This document shows positions 16,752 through 24,935 of a DNA stretch of 34,239 nucleotides, in pieces. Where the stretch lies: positions 1 through 34,239 of the forward strand of contig JAHDFD010000031.1 in the NCBI GenBank assembly GCA_020628375.1. The letters run 5' to 3'. The position numbers and the translations under genes were made by a program. The stretch's first letter is position 1; the number at the start of each line of letters is the position of its first letter. The notes beneath the pieces are model-generated. The model made no database searches. It was not told the origin of the DNA and worked only from the letters and a program-made list of their open reading frames with translations. The stretch is from Chitinophagales bacterium. Lineage in GTDB: Bacteria; Bacteroidota; Bacteroidia; Chitinophagales; UBA2359.

Positions 16752-17747
16752 TCAGCTTTCAAAGAAAAACTCTTTGAATTGTCTTTCTTCTCTTTTCAGT
16801 AAATGAATATTGATAAAGCCTTTCAGAAAACCATAACCATAAGCAAATAATTGAATAAAACTTGCCATAACCGCCATAAAGGCAATTTTCAGGTTTTTAG
16901 TACTCCTGAGAGCATCGAAAAAAATGATGATCGCCAATAAAGGGATTGGTAATAAATATATTGGCGCAATAAAAACAGCCGCAAACAAAATAACAATACA
17001 ACCAAGTAAAAATGCGCTTGGCAAACCATAAATAGGTTTAGTCGTATGTGGATGCCATTTCATTAATATATTTCGTACAAAGCCAAATTTATAGACTTGC
17101 TTCCAGAACTTTTTAAAATCGATTCTGCGTTTATGGAAAACCTTTGCATCGGGTATTAAACCCGTTGTATATCCAGCATCCATGATCCGGTAACTCAAAT
17201 CAGGATCTTCACCGGGATGTAAGGTGGTAAAGCCACCTATTTTATCATAAATTTCTTTACGAAATCCCATATTGAAACTTCTGGGTTGAAATTTATCTAC
17301 TTGTTTTTTCCTTCCTCTTATTCCTCCCGTTGTGATAAAGGAAGTCATTGTGTAATTGATCGCCTTTTGTGTATCTGAGAAAGAAGGATGTGCGTCATCG
17401 GGTCCGCCCCAGCAATCCAAGGGTGTATGTTTCAAGAACTTCTCTACTTCATCGAGGTAGTTTCCGGGAATCAGGCAATCTGAATCGAATAAAATGATGT
17501 ATTCACCTTTAGCTCTTTCGATTCCGTAATTCCTACTTAATCCGGGTCCACTATTGGCTTTGTAGAAATACTGAATATTGATACGATCGGCATAAGTCAT
17601 TACCAGATCTTCACATTTCACCGGAGAACCATCTTCAACAATTACCAGTTCATAATTCTGATAACGTTGTTCGAGTAAACTATCCATTAATTCTTTTACC
17701 TCATCACGGCGTTCAAATACTGGTATTACTATGGAATATTTAGGCAT
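16752..17747 (-). CDS. Membrane-anchored family 2 glycosyltransferase
   Basis: The 331-residue protein starts with a GT-A fold: YSIVIPVFERRDEVKELMDSL, the metal-binding DSD at 88-90 and the catalytic-type ED pair in HPGEDPDLSYRI (180-181). The last 100 residues carry about three hydrophobic helices (around 240-315), so the enzyme is fixed to the inner membrane. Such enzymes add sugars to lipid carriers or to surface glycans. It is the first gene of the seven-gene minus-strand block, and its upstream region is the 17779-18071 inverted-repeat element, which must therefore contain or displace the promoter of the block. Confidence 0.87.
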   Translation of the reverse strand: MPKYSIVIPVFERRDEVKELMDSLLEQRYQNYELVIVEDGSPVKCEDLVMTYADRINIQYFYKANSGPGLSRNYGIERAKGEYIILFDSDCLIPGNYLDEVEKFLKHTPLDCWGGPDDAHPSFSDTQKAINYTMTSFITTGGIRGRKKQVDKFQPRSFNMGFRKEIYDKIGGFTTLHPGEDPDLSYRIMDAGYTTGLIPDAKVFHKRRIDFKKFWKQVYKFGFVRNILMKWHPHTTKPIYGLPSAFLLGCIVILFAAVFIAPIYLLPIPLLAIIIFFDALRSTKNLKIAFMAVMASFIQLFAYGYGFLKGFINIHLLKREERQFKEFFFES

Positions 17748-17837
17748 GGAAGCACAAAGGTAATTCTTATTAGTAAACCTAAGTTACGATAAAATCGCAA
17801 TGTGGTGGTGTAAAATGAATGATTTTTAAAAATGAGA

Positions 17838-17861
17838 ATTGCTGGTCAGGCGACCAGCAAT
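17838..17861. repeat. 10-bp-stem hairpin with GGTCAGGCGACC core
   Basis: ATTGCTGGTC (17838-17847) and GACCAGCAAT (17852-17861) pair perfectly around a 4-nt loop, AGGC. The GGTC-AGGn-GACC core is shared with the two hairpins inside the element at 20683-20808, although their flanking bases differ. Confidence 0.8.
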
Positions 17862-17875
17862 GGATTCCCGATTTG

Positions 17876-17912
17876 GTCTGGGACGCACAGTCTGGGACGC
17901 ACAGTCTGGGAC
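17876..17912. repeat. 14-bp tandem repeat, GC-rich
   Basis: The unit GTCTGGGACGCACA occurs twice exactly (17876-17889 and 17890-17903), followed by nine bases of a third unit. The third unit runs into GGGAC-ACC-GTCCC, a small hairpin. The block is much richer in G and C than its surroundings and looks inserted into the inverted-repeat element. Confidence 0.85.
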
Positions 17913-18143
17913 ACCGTCCCCTGACCCAATCAACCATTTTAATCTACCACCAAAATCACAACAGTCAATAGTCCATTGTCAATAAAAATGCTAAGTTTAC
18001 TTAAAAAAGTTATATTTAATACCCTATGGTCTGTCGGTCATTAACATTGGTGTTAAGCATCACAACTTGAATTAGGAAACACTTTCTACTGTGTATGATT
18101 CTTCCTCTTCAATATTGAAGTCTGGCTGGTTTCAATTTCAACT

Positions 18144-19439
18144 TTACCCGGCTTTATTTTGCGAGCCTCCGGGTTTGCGTTTTTTATAATTTTGCCGATT
18201 TTTATTATTACGGTTTTTATTGTTGCGCCCGTTGCCTTTGTTATTTCCATACTTCTTAGACCTGGAGAACTTCCCTCTTTTTCTCTTCTTAGGATCCCAT
18301 TCAGGTGTTTCACCTAGTGCTTCAGGCAATGGTATTTTAGGTACTTCTTTCTCGATCAATTCTTCAATTCCTGAAAAATCGTACATTTCAGCCGGATTAA
18401 CAAATGTAATAGCATGCCCATTATTTCCTGCACGTGCTGTTCTTCCTATACGGTGAACATATTCTTCGGCATCGCGAGGCACAGAATAGTTGATAACCAA
18501 ATTGATATCTTTAATATCGATTCCTCTGCTTAATACATCGGTACTAACGATTATTCTTACTCTTTTAGCTTTAAATTGTGCCAACACATATTCTCGCTGA
18601 CTTTGATCGAGATCGGAAGAAATACCTTCCACATCGTATTTTCTTCTTTTCAAAGCATGCGTGATCTCACCTACATTTTTTCTGGTAGAAGTAAATATGA
18701 TAATGCTTTCATAATCTTCATACTTAATAAGAATATGATTCAACAAGGCATTTTTCTGTTTATCATAACAAAGGAAAGCTTCTTGGTTTACGCCTTCAGC
18801 AGGTTTAGAAATTGCCAGTTTTATTTCAATCGGCTTATCCAGTATTTTCTTTGCTAATGTTCTTATTTTGGGCGGCATAGTAGCACTGAACAAAAGATTT
18901 TGTCGCTTTTGGGGTAAATAATTAATGATACGAATTATATCTTCATAGAATCCCATATTCAGCATACGATCAGCTTCATCCAGAATAAGGTGTTCGATAT
19001 TATCGAATTTTACATATCCTAAATTGATATGTGCTAATAATTTCCCTGGTGTTGCGATAATTATATTTACTCCTTCTGTTAAAGCTCTTTTTTGCTCACT
19101 GAAATCTGAGGCATCGCCTCCACCATAAATCGTCATTGAACCTACACCGGCAAAATAGGAAAAGCCCTGAATCTGCTGATCGATCTGAATAGCTAATTCA
19201 CGAGTTGGAGCAATAACCAGCGTATTGGTTGTTTGTGTAGGATTCTGTGCTAATTTATGAATAATCGGCAGAATGAATGCTGCTGTTTTACCCGTTCCTG
19301 TTTGAGCACAGGCAATCAGGTCTTTACCATCTAAAATTTGCGGAATGGCTTGTTCCTGAATAGGTGTTGCTTCTTCAAACCCCATATAGTAGAGGGCATC
19401 GAGTAACATATCGTTAAAACCAAACTCATCAAATCTCAT
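18144..19439 (-). CDS. DEAD-box RNA helicase (RhlE-like)
   Basis: The 431-residue protein has every DEAD-box motif in order: Q motif ATPIQEQAIP, motif I AQTGTGKT, Ia PTRELA, motif II DEAD, motif III SAT, and motif VI HRIGRTAR. The last 60 residues are a basic, low-complexity tail rich in Asn, Lys, Arg and Gly (ending KPGGSQNKAG) that should bind RNA without sequence preference. This layout is that of RhlE/DeaD-type helicases, which unwind short duplexes in ribosome assembly and cold adaptation. It starts 54 bp after the asd stop, but a strong terminator hairpin lies between, so it is probably expressed separately. Confidence 0.93.
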   Translation of the reverse strand: MRFDEFGFNDMLLDALYYMGFEEATPIQEQAIPQILDGKDLIACAQTGTGKTAAFILPIIHKLAQNPTQTTNTLVIAPTRELAIQIDQQIQGFSYFAGVGSMTIYGGGDASDFSEQKRALTEGVNIIIATPGKLLAHINLGYVKFDNIEHLILDEADRMLNMGFYEDIIRIINYLPQKRQNLLFSATMPPKIRTLAKKILDKPIEIKLAISKPAEGVNQEAFLCYDKQKNALLNHILIKYEDYESIIIFTSTRKNVGEITHALKRRKYDVEGISSDLDQSQREYVLAQFKAKRVRIIVSTDVLSRGIDIKDINLVINYSVPRDAEEYVHRIGRTARAGNNGHAITFVNPAEMYDFSGIEELIEKEVPKIPLPEALGETPEWDPKKRKRGKFSRSKKYGNNKGNGRNNKNRNNKNRQNYKKRKPGGSQNKAG

Positions 19440-19456
19440 AGTTTATAGTATTAAAA

Positions 19457-19486
19457 TTGCTCATTTGTTCACTTACAAATGAGCAA
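19457..19486 (-). terminator. Strong terminator between asd and the helicase
   Basis: TTGCTCATTTGT (19457-19468) and ACAAATGAGCAA (19475-19486) form a perfect 12-bp stem with a 6-nt loop. On the minus strand it begins 7 bp after the asd stop and is followed by TTTTAATACT. Position and shape fit a rho-independent terminator of asd, and it ends only 17 bp before the helicase start codon. Confidence 0.8.
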
Positions 19487-19493
19487 TCGTATA

Positions 19494-20495
19494 TCATATA
19501 GCTTGAAGGTAACCTTTTTCCATCAGATATTCAGCAATCTGTACAGCATTTGTAGCTGCTCCTTTACGCAGATTGTCGGAAACGATCCACATATTCATAG
19601 TATTATCTGCTGAATCATCTCTGCGCACACGTCCTACAAATACATCGTCTTTTCCTTCTGAAAAGTAAGGCATAGGATAAACTTCCTGTTCAGGGTTATC
19701 CATCAATTTAACTCCATCTGCATTTTCAAGAATATCTTTTACCGCTTCCATTTCAAAATCAGATTTAAATGAAGCGTTTACACTTTCTGAGTGCCCACCA
19801 ATTACAGGTACTCTTACTGCGGTTGCGGTAATTCTTAAAGAATCGTCGCCTAATATTTTTCTGGTTTCGTGTACCAGTTTCATTTCCTCACGTGTATAAC
19901 CATTTGGTTGGAAAGTATCGCAATGTGGTAAACAATTCAGATCGATATTATAAGGATAAACTTTATCGGCATCATGCATACCCGAACGTTCAGAGCTTAA
20001 CTGATTTACGGCTGCTTTTCCGGTACCTGTTACCGACTGATAAGTAGAGATCACCAAACGATCGATACCATAAGCTTTGTGTAATGGATTCAGTGCTACA
20101 ACCATTTGTATAGTTGAACAGTTTGGATTAGCAATAATTTTATCGTCAGCAGTTAAGGCGTCTGCATTCACTTCCGGAACGATCAGTTTCTTAGAAGGGT
20201 CCATTCTCCATGCAGATGAATTATCAACTACAATAGTTCCTACTTCTGCAAATTTTGGCGCCCACTCTTTCGAGGTACTTCCTCCTGCGGAAAAAATAGC
20301 CAGATCGCACTCTTCATTGATAGCGGTCTGCATACCAACAACGGTATATTCAATATTTTTAAAGGTAACTTTTGAACCTACTGAACGCTCTGAAGCTACC
20401 GGAATTAATTCTGTAACCGGAAAATTTCTTTCTTCTAATACTTGCAACATTACACGCCCCACCATTCCTGTTGCGCCAACCACTGCTACTTTCAT
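19494..20495 (-). CDS. asd: Aspartate-semialdehyde dehydrogenase
   Basis: Starting at the ATG at 20495, the product has 333 residues, the usual length. It begins MKVAVVGATGMVG with the NADP-binding glycine motif, contains the phosphate-binding FSAGGSTS, the catalytic C126 in NPNCST, and the QSVTGTGKAA and RITATAVRVPV regions with the substrate-binding residues. It reduces aspartyl phosphate to aspartate semialdehyde with NADPH, the branch point to lysine/diaminopimelate, threonine and methionine. The frame could extend 23 residues upstream, but that extension has no family similarity. The gene stands alone; aspartate kinase is not in the window. Confidence 0.97.
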   Translation of the reverse strand: MKVAVVGATGMVGRVMLQVLEERNFPVTELIPVASERSVGSKVTFKNIEYTVVGMQTAINEECDLAIFSAGGSTSKEWAPKFAEVGTIVVDNSSAWRMDPSKKLIVPEVNADALTADDKIIANPNCSTIQMVVALNPLHKAYGIDRLVISTYQSVTGTGKAAVNQLSSERSGMHDADKVYPYNIDLNCLPHCDTFQPNGYTREEMKLVHETRKILGDDSLRITATAVRVPVIGGHSESVNASFKSDFEMEAVKDILENADGVKLMDNPEQEVYPMPYFSEGKDDVFVGRVRRDDSADNTMNMWIVSDNLRKGAATNAVQIAEYLMEKGYLQAI

Positions 20496-20682
20496 TTCTT
20501 TAATTTTTGATTTATCGCTTTTTAAAAGCCCGACAAAGATAATCGAACTACAACTATTAGACATGACTTCACTTGCTTTGATACATATCTATATACTTTA
20601 TGAGAAATTCATGTTTAAATAATTCGGTAGAGTTACTTTTCAAGTGATTTTAAAAATCTTTAAAGGACATTAGTAAGTTAGA

Positions 20683-20808
20683 TGTAATGGGCAACTTACT
20701 TGTGGATACTTTAAAGAAATTCAGTTGGTCAGGAGACCAACTGAGGTACAGACCTTTGTTGGTCTCCTGACCAACAATAAAATGTCCATAAGTTGATTGC
20801 CCATTACA
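20683..20808. mobile_element. 126-bp miniature inverted-repeat element (family 2)
   Basis: Perfect 12-bp terminal inverted repeats, TGTAATGGGCAA (20683-20694) and TTGCCCATTACA (20797-20808), are flanked by an exact 6-bp direct repeat GTTAGA (20677-20682 and 20809-20814), the mark of insertion with target duplication. The arms remain partly complementary for about 30 bp. Inside are two hairpins: TCAGTTGGTC/GACCAACTGA (20721-20744) and TTGTTGGTC/GACCAACAA (20756-20777). Their cores are reverse complements of each other, so the whole element can fold as nested stems. It encodes no protein and needs a transposase from elsewhere. It lies in the 640-bp gene-free stretch upstream of asd. Confidence 0.8.
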
Positions 20809-20810
20809 GT

Positions 20811-20876
20811 TAGACAATAGATGTTGGAAGATTTCAAAAGCTTCTTAAAAGCCACATTTAGGCAATCTAATGTCTA
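20811..20876. repeat. Imperfect 12-bp inverted repeat beside the 126-bp element
   Basis: TAGACAATAGAT (20811-20822) and ATCTAATGTCTA (20865-20876) are complementary at 11 of 12 positions, with a 42-bp centre. The left arm overlaps the right target duplication of the 126-bp element, so that element may have landed in an older palindrome. I see no other structure in 20877-20950. Confidence 0.5.
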
Positions 20877-20959
20877 TTATTTAATATCTTTTTCTGAAAA
20901 ATAGGTTGGGAAACTACACATTAATTTTTTCCGATCACTCAGAGGGTTTATTAACTAAC

Positions 20960-21101
20960 CTAAGTTGCGATAAATCTCAACTGTCAACAGTACAAATAGT
21001 CCACTATCCACAAAAAACATTATAATCGTGAAGAGTAAGGTTTTGTGGTCTGTTAAACAATCGTCTATGTACAAAAATGTCATTATACATCGCAACTTGA
21101 A
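20960..21101. mobile_element. Inverted-repeat element family 1, shorter copy (142 bp)
   Basis: The ends contain a perfect 10-bp inverted repeat, AAGTTGCGAT at the left (20962-20971) and ATCGCAACTT at the right (21089-21098), flanked by exact 8-bp direct repeats TTAACTAA (20951-20958 and 21102-21109). The ends and parts of the interior match the element at 17779-18071 (for example CAACAGTACAAATAGTCCAC against CAACAGTCAATAGTCCATTG). It has no coding capacity. The 8-9 bp duplications at both copies suggest mobilisation by a DDE-type transposase encoded elsewhere. Confidence 0.75.
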
Positions 21102-21135
21102 TTAACTAATAGATACTATTCAAATTACATGCATC

Positions 21136-22320
21136 CTATAGTTCCATTACTTCATTAAGTTTCGACCTTAATTCATTTACATCTAATTGTTGCTTTTCGG
21201 GAGATTCATTCATGAGTCTAATAGATAAGTGCTTAACTTGATTAAGCTTTTCTTTATCATTTAATTCGGTTGCTATTTCTAAAGCGTAAGTAAGTATTTC
21301 CTCTAAAAAACTGAATGATCTATCCTGAAACAAGTATTCATAGGATTTTTCAAAATATTTAAAAAAGGAATGATAATTCTTATTCATGTAAGCATAGGTA
21401 AGTATTCTGTGTGTGGCTTCAGCTTTTACGAGTAATTCCTGATTTTTACTGATTGGAATAAAATCGTCTATAATATCTTTTGCTTGTTCAATTCGTTGAG
21501 CACCTAAAAGGAACTTTGCTTTATATAAGCGAATTAATTTGTAAATAAAAAGATTGAATTTAACCACTTTATCTTTATACAGATTCAGTGCATCTTCGAT
21601 CATTTCGAGTGCTTCAGTAGTTCTTCCCAGTTCATACAATACATCTGATATATTTAAAACCACTACTGATTTATCACTAAAGAATTTATATTTATTTATA
21701 GTATGCAAGGCTCTATTGAAGTATTCCAAGGCTAATTCATATTCTTTATTATCTGTAAAAATAACAGCGAGGTTTACATAAGCAGTATATAGATCTACCT
21801 GGAACTTTTCGCAAAACTCATGCTCCTTTATACTCTTGATAACTTCTACATGATATTTACAAGCCTGGGCTATTCTACCAATCTTTTTGTTTCCTAATGC
21901 CAAACCATTTAGGGCAGTGATACGAATTGCAAGGATATTATTATATGTTTCTTCAAAATGAGCAGAAGTTGCTATTAATTTTTCATAAGCACCCAAGTTA
22001 TAATAAGCTCTTATATAAAGTGTAATGCAACAGTCCTTTATTTCTTCCTCTGAACAGTTAAGAATATTTTCCTGCTGATAAACAAAATCGATAAATTCAA
22101 CTAGCTCTTTATGAAAGCCTTGCTGATTAATGGTATTTGTAAAGTTGGCAAAGGTTAAAAAGTCTTTCAGATAACTATATGCTTCATCGTTTTTAATCAA
22201 TTCAAAAAACACTTCTGGCGTATGATCCAGAAAGTCATCTATATGTTTTTCATTTACTTTCATTAATTGCAACGCAATATAAACCACTAAAATAGCTACA
22301 AAGGGAATATATACACCCAA
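21136..22320 (-). CDS. Membrane-anchored TPR protein of unknown function
   Basis: The 394-residue product begins with a hydrophobic segment (residues 2-20) that would anchor it in the membrane. The rest is almost wholly helical with the spacing of tetratricopeptide repeats. The clearest are in the middle, for example AYVNLAVIFTDNKEYELALEYFNRALHTI and VLNISDVLYELGRTTEALEMIEDALNLYK. TPR arrays bind other proteins, but no catalytic domain is attached and no partner can be named. It is divergent from the peptide-binding lipoprotein gene, with 146 bp between them. I do not recognise a specific family. Confidence 0.72.
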   Translation of the reverse strand: MGVYIPFVAILVVYIALQLMKVNEKHIDDFLDHTPEVFFELIKNDEAYSYLKDFLTFANFTNTINQQGFHKELVEFIDFVYQQENILNCSEEEIKDCCITLYIRAYYNLGAYEKLIATSAHFEETYNNILAIRITALNGLALGNKKIGRIAQACKYHVEVIKSIKEHEFCEKFQVDLYTAYVNLAVIFTDNKEYELALEYFNRALHTINKYKFFSDKSVVVLNISDVLYELGRTTEALEMIEDALNLYKDKVVKFNLFIYKLIRLYKAKFLLGAQRIEQAKDIIDDFIPISKNQELLVKAEATHRILTYAYMNKNYHSFFKYFEKSYEYLFQDRSFSFLEEILTYALEIATELNDKEKLNQVKHLSIRLMNESPEKQQLDVNELRSKLNEVMEL

Positions 22321-22391
22321 TTTAACGAATCTAAAGAAACTTATCTATTGGGTTGAGTTGATTCAAATAATATATAGATACGAAATACTTT

Positions 22392-22399
22392 TATATTTG
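22392..22399 (+). promoter_or_regulatory. Possible -7 promoter element for the SBP gene
   Basis: TATATTTG fits the Bacteroidota -7 consensus TAnnTTTG and lies 67 bp before the ATG. No convincing -33 TTG was found at the expected 19-21 bp spacing, so this is a weak call. Confidence 0.3.
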
Positions 22400-22466
22400 T
22401 TATCAAGTTCAGTGTATCAGTAGATACTTTCAGACTTAATCTTCGAACTAATTCAATTCTATAATA

Positions 22467-24218
22467 ATGAAAAAGATATTCTTACTGTTTTCAATACTCG
22501 TACTTTTTGCCGCTTGTGGTGGTGGCGCTTCTGATAGTACTTCACAAAATTCATCTTCAAAAGCCTCAGGGAATTTAGAAGCCGCTAAAGGTGGTAAATA
22601 TTATGGCGGTATTTTCAAAATGAATGAAACAGAATATTTAAGAAGTTTATACCCGTTGAATGTTACTGAAGTAGTAGGAAATAGAATTACCAATCAGATA
22701 TATGAAGGTTTGGTTCGCTTTGATCAAAAAGACTTGAGTATTTTGCCGGCATTGGCAGAAAGTTGGACTGCTAACGATGATGCAACATCTTATACCTTCA
22801 AATTAAGAAAGGGTGTTAAATTCCACAATGATCCTTGCTTTGAAGGCGGTAAAGGCAGAGAAGTAACCGTTGATGATGTTATGTACAATTTAAACCGCCT
22901 TTGTCAGTTCGATACAAATAACAGAGGTTATGATTTCATAAAAGAACGAATTAAAGGAGCTAAAGCTTATTACGAAGCGAGCAAATCAGGTAATATTCCG
23001 GCAGGAGGTGTTTCGGGAATCAAGAAAATCGACGATAATACAGTTCAGATCGATCTGGTAAGTCCGTTTGGAGGATTCCTCAATATAATGGCATTGCCTT
23101 TCGGTTATATTTACCCTAAAGAGGCCGTTGAGAAATATGGCTTGGAAATGCGAATAAAAACAGTTGGAACAGGTCCTTTTTATCTGAAGGCAATTCGTGA
23201 AAATGAAGCGGTGATCTTAGCTAAAAACACAGACTACTGGGGTAAAGATGATACTGGTAATCAATTGCCTTATTTAGATGGTATTCGTTTCTCATTCGTT
23301 GGTGATCAAAAATCGGAACTATTGAATTTCACTAAAGGTGATTTGGATATCGTATATCGTTTACCATTGGAAATGACAGACGATATTGTTACACGTGATG
23401 GAAAGCTGAAGGAAGGTTACACACAGTATCAGTTTCAGGAAAAAATTTCGATGACCCTTCAATATTATGGTTTTAAAACGAAGGGAGAAATTTTTAATAA
23501 ACCTGAAATCCGTCAGGCTTTCAATTATGCAATTGACAGAAAAAAGATCGTTGATTTTACGGTAAAAGGTGCTGGAGTTCCTGCTGCAGGAATTGTACCG
23601 CCTGTATTTCCGGGATTTGAAGGAAAGAATGTGAAAGGCTATAATTTCAATCCTGAAAAAGCACGTAAATTATTGGCAGAAGCAGGTTATCCGAATGGCA
23701 AAGGTTTAGAAGGACTTGTTTTACAGATCAACAGTGGTGGAAAGCGTAACGAGCAGGTTGCAGAAGCGATACAAAAAATGCTGGAAGAGCATATTAATGT
23801 TAAAGTAAATATTACTAAAATGCCTTTTGCTCAACATTTAGAGGCTGTTGAAACGAGTAAAGCTGATTTTTGGAGAGCTGGTTGGATCGCTGATTATCCT
23901 GATCCTGAAAATTTCCTTAGTTTATTATGGAGTAAACATATTCCACCTAAAATGACCGATAAGTCTTACTTGAATACTACCCGTTTTACAAATGCTGAAT
24001 ATGATAAATTATATGAACAAGCACTGAAAACAGTTGATAATGCACAGCGTAACCGTTTGTATGAACAAGCCGATCAGGTTTCGACCAATGAGGCTCCGTT
24101 TCTGTATTTATACTATCCGAAAGATCAGCGCATGTTGCAGCCAAATGTTCGTAATTTTCCGCAAAATGCAATGGAATACAGGAACCTGACGGATGTATAT
24201 TTTGTTCCGGAGAAGTAG
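22467..24218 (+). CDS. Oligopeptide/dipeptide ABC transporter substrate-binding lipoprotein
   Basis: The 583-residue protein has a lipoprotein signal peptide with lipobox LFAAC (Cys17) followed by a Gly/Ser-rich linker. The body is a family 5 solute-binding protein: NQIYEGLVRFD, LAESWTANDDATSYTFKLRKGVKFH, the VKTVGTGPFYL-like region, and FNYAIDRKKIV, with a Tyr/Asp-Pro-rich C-terminal lobe (ADYPDPENFLSLLWS). Such DppA/OppA-type proteins capture peptides outside the inner membrane and pass them to a Dpp/Opp permease. No permease or ATPase genes are adjacent, so the partners must be elsewhere. Two small coiled-coil membrane genes follow on the same strand after 66 bp. Confidence 0.92.
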   Translation: MKKIFLLFSILVLFAACGGGASDSTSQNSSSKASGNLEAAKGGKYYGGIFKMNETEYLRSLYPLNVTEVVGNRITNQIYEGLVRFDQKDLSILPALAESWTANDDATSYTFKLRKGVKFHNDPCFEGGKGREVTVDDVMYNLNRLCQFDTNNRGYDFIKERIKGAKAYYEASKSGNIPAGGVSGIKKIDDNTVQIDLVSPFGGFLNIMALPFGYIYPKEAVEKYGLEMRIKTVGTGPFYLKAIRENEAVILAKNTDYWGKDDTGNQLPYLDGIRFSFVGDQKSELLNFTKGDLDIVYRLPLEMTDDIVTRDGKLKEGYTQYQFQEKISMTLQYYGFKTKGEIFNKPEIRQAFNYAIDRKKIVDFTVKGAGVPAAGIVPPVFPGFEGKNVKGYNFNPEKARKLLAEAGYPNGKGLEGLVLQINSGGKRNEQVAEAIQKMLEEHINVKVNITKMPFAQHLEAVETSKADFWRAGWIADYPDPENFLSLLWSKHIPPKMTDKSYLNTTRFTNAEYDKLYEQALKTVDNAQRNRLYEQADQVSTNEAPFLYLYYPKDQRMLQPNVRNFPQNAMEYRNLTDVYFVPEK

Positions 24219-24284
24219 AAGTAAATATTAAAAAGCCAGAAACTTATAACAGGCAATTTATTTACAATAAAATTAGTTGTTTTC

Positions 24285-24929
24285 ATGTACTTTCTTAATC
24301 AGTTATCTGGAAATATTTTTTTCAATGCTTTGGAATTTATTTCTGAAATAGCTATTGTTTGTTTCATTTTAGTCATACTTGCGGTAGTTTTTTCAGGTGT
24401 GCTGACAAATATTTTCAAGACTCCAAAAAACAGAAGTAATGTGGATGGAATTTCAGAGGAAAAACTACAAAATCAGATTAAGAAAGTAGATCAGTATATA
24501 ATACAGCAAGCTGATTTACATGAAAAGTACACTAATAAATTAGAAGCTCAGATAAATGACAATAAAAGTAACCAACATTTAGGAGAGTCCTTTCAGTTAA
24601 TTGGTGAAGAAGTTAAAAATAACTTACAAATTGTTATTGACACTTATGAAAAGATGATTCAAAAAAACATCGAACTCAGAGATGAACTTGTTAAACAATT
24701 AGATACACTTAATTTTCTGAAAAGAACGAGTAACAGACAACCTAACACACAACTAATCGATGACTTGAAAGACGAACAAGAAGTATATGATGAATTTACG
24801 ATTTTAGCCGAATTACAGAAAAAAGTTATTCTTACAGAAGAAATAAACAACAAACTTTCAAAAGCTGAAATACAAAAAGATAGTTTTAAAGCATACAAAG
24901 AAGTATTACTCCGAATAAGTGAAACATAA
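24285..24929 (+). CDS. Membrane coiled-coil protein, tandem paralog A
   Basis: The 214-residue product has one strong membrane helix (about residues 21-45). A mostly charged helical, coiled-coil-prone region of about 150 residues follows. It is paralogous to the next gene: NDNKSNQHLGESFQLIGEEVKNNLQIV aligns with SDNKKHKHLEETSKLFGEEVAENLKIV, and FTILAELQKKVILTEEINN aligns with FAILAELQEAYIITEEINN. I do not recognise the family and propose no function. The gene is 66 bp after the lipoprotein gene and 6 bp before its paralog, so it is part of one transcription unit with the paralog. Confidence 0.7.
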   Translation: MYFLNQLSGNIFFNALEFISEIAIVCFILVILAVVFSGVLTNIFKTPKNRSNVDGISEEKLQNQIKKVDQYIIQQADLHEKYTNKLEAQINDNKSNQHLGESFQLIGEEVKNNLQIVIDTYEKMIQKNIELRDELVKQLDTLNFLKRTSNRQPNTQLIDDLKDEQEVYDEFTILAELQKKVILTEEINNKLSKAEIQKDSFKAYKEVLLRISET

Positions 24930-24935
24930 AAGACC

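Larger units (their letters stand above)
17779..18071. mobile_element. Inverted-repeat element family 1, longer copy (293 bp)
   Basis: The left end CTAAGTTACGAT and the right end ATCACAACTTGAA are imperfect inverted repeats, and they match the ends of the 142-bp copy at 20960-21101. Near-identical 9-bp direct repeats flank it: TTAGTAAAC (17770-17778) and TTAGGAAAC (18072-18080). Internal similarity to the shorter copy includes the CAACAGTCAATAGTCCATTG region and GGTCTGT. The extra 150 bp carry the hairpin and tandem repeats listed below. No reading frame for a transposase is present, so it would be non-autonomous. It fills almost all of the 396-bp gap between the GT2 and helicase genes. Confidence 0.65.

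Noticed and set aside
18086..18313. 75-codon minus-strand frame at the end of the helicase gene, possibly a frameshifted extension
   Set aside because: The helicase ends naturally in a basic KPGGSQNKAG tail; the other frame is just the low-complexity tail read out of phase.
20077..20622. 181-codon plus-strand frame
   Set aside because: It is antisense to asd over most of its length, and asd has all family motifs.
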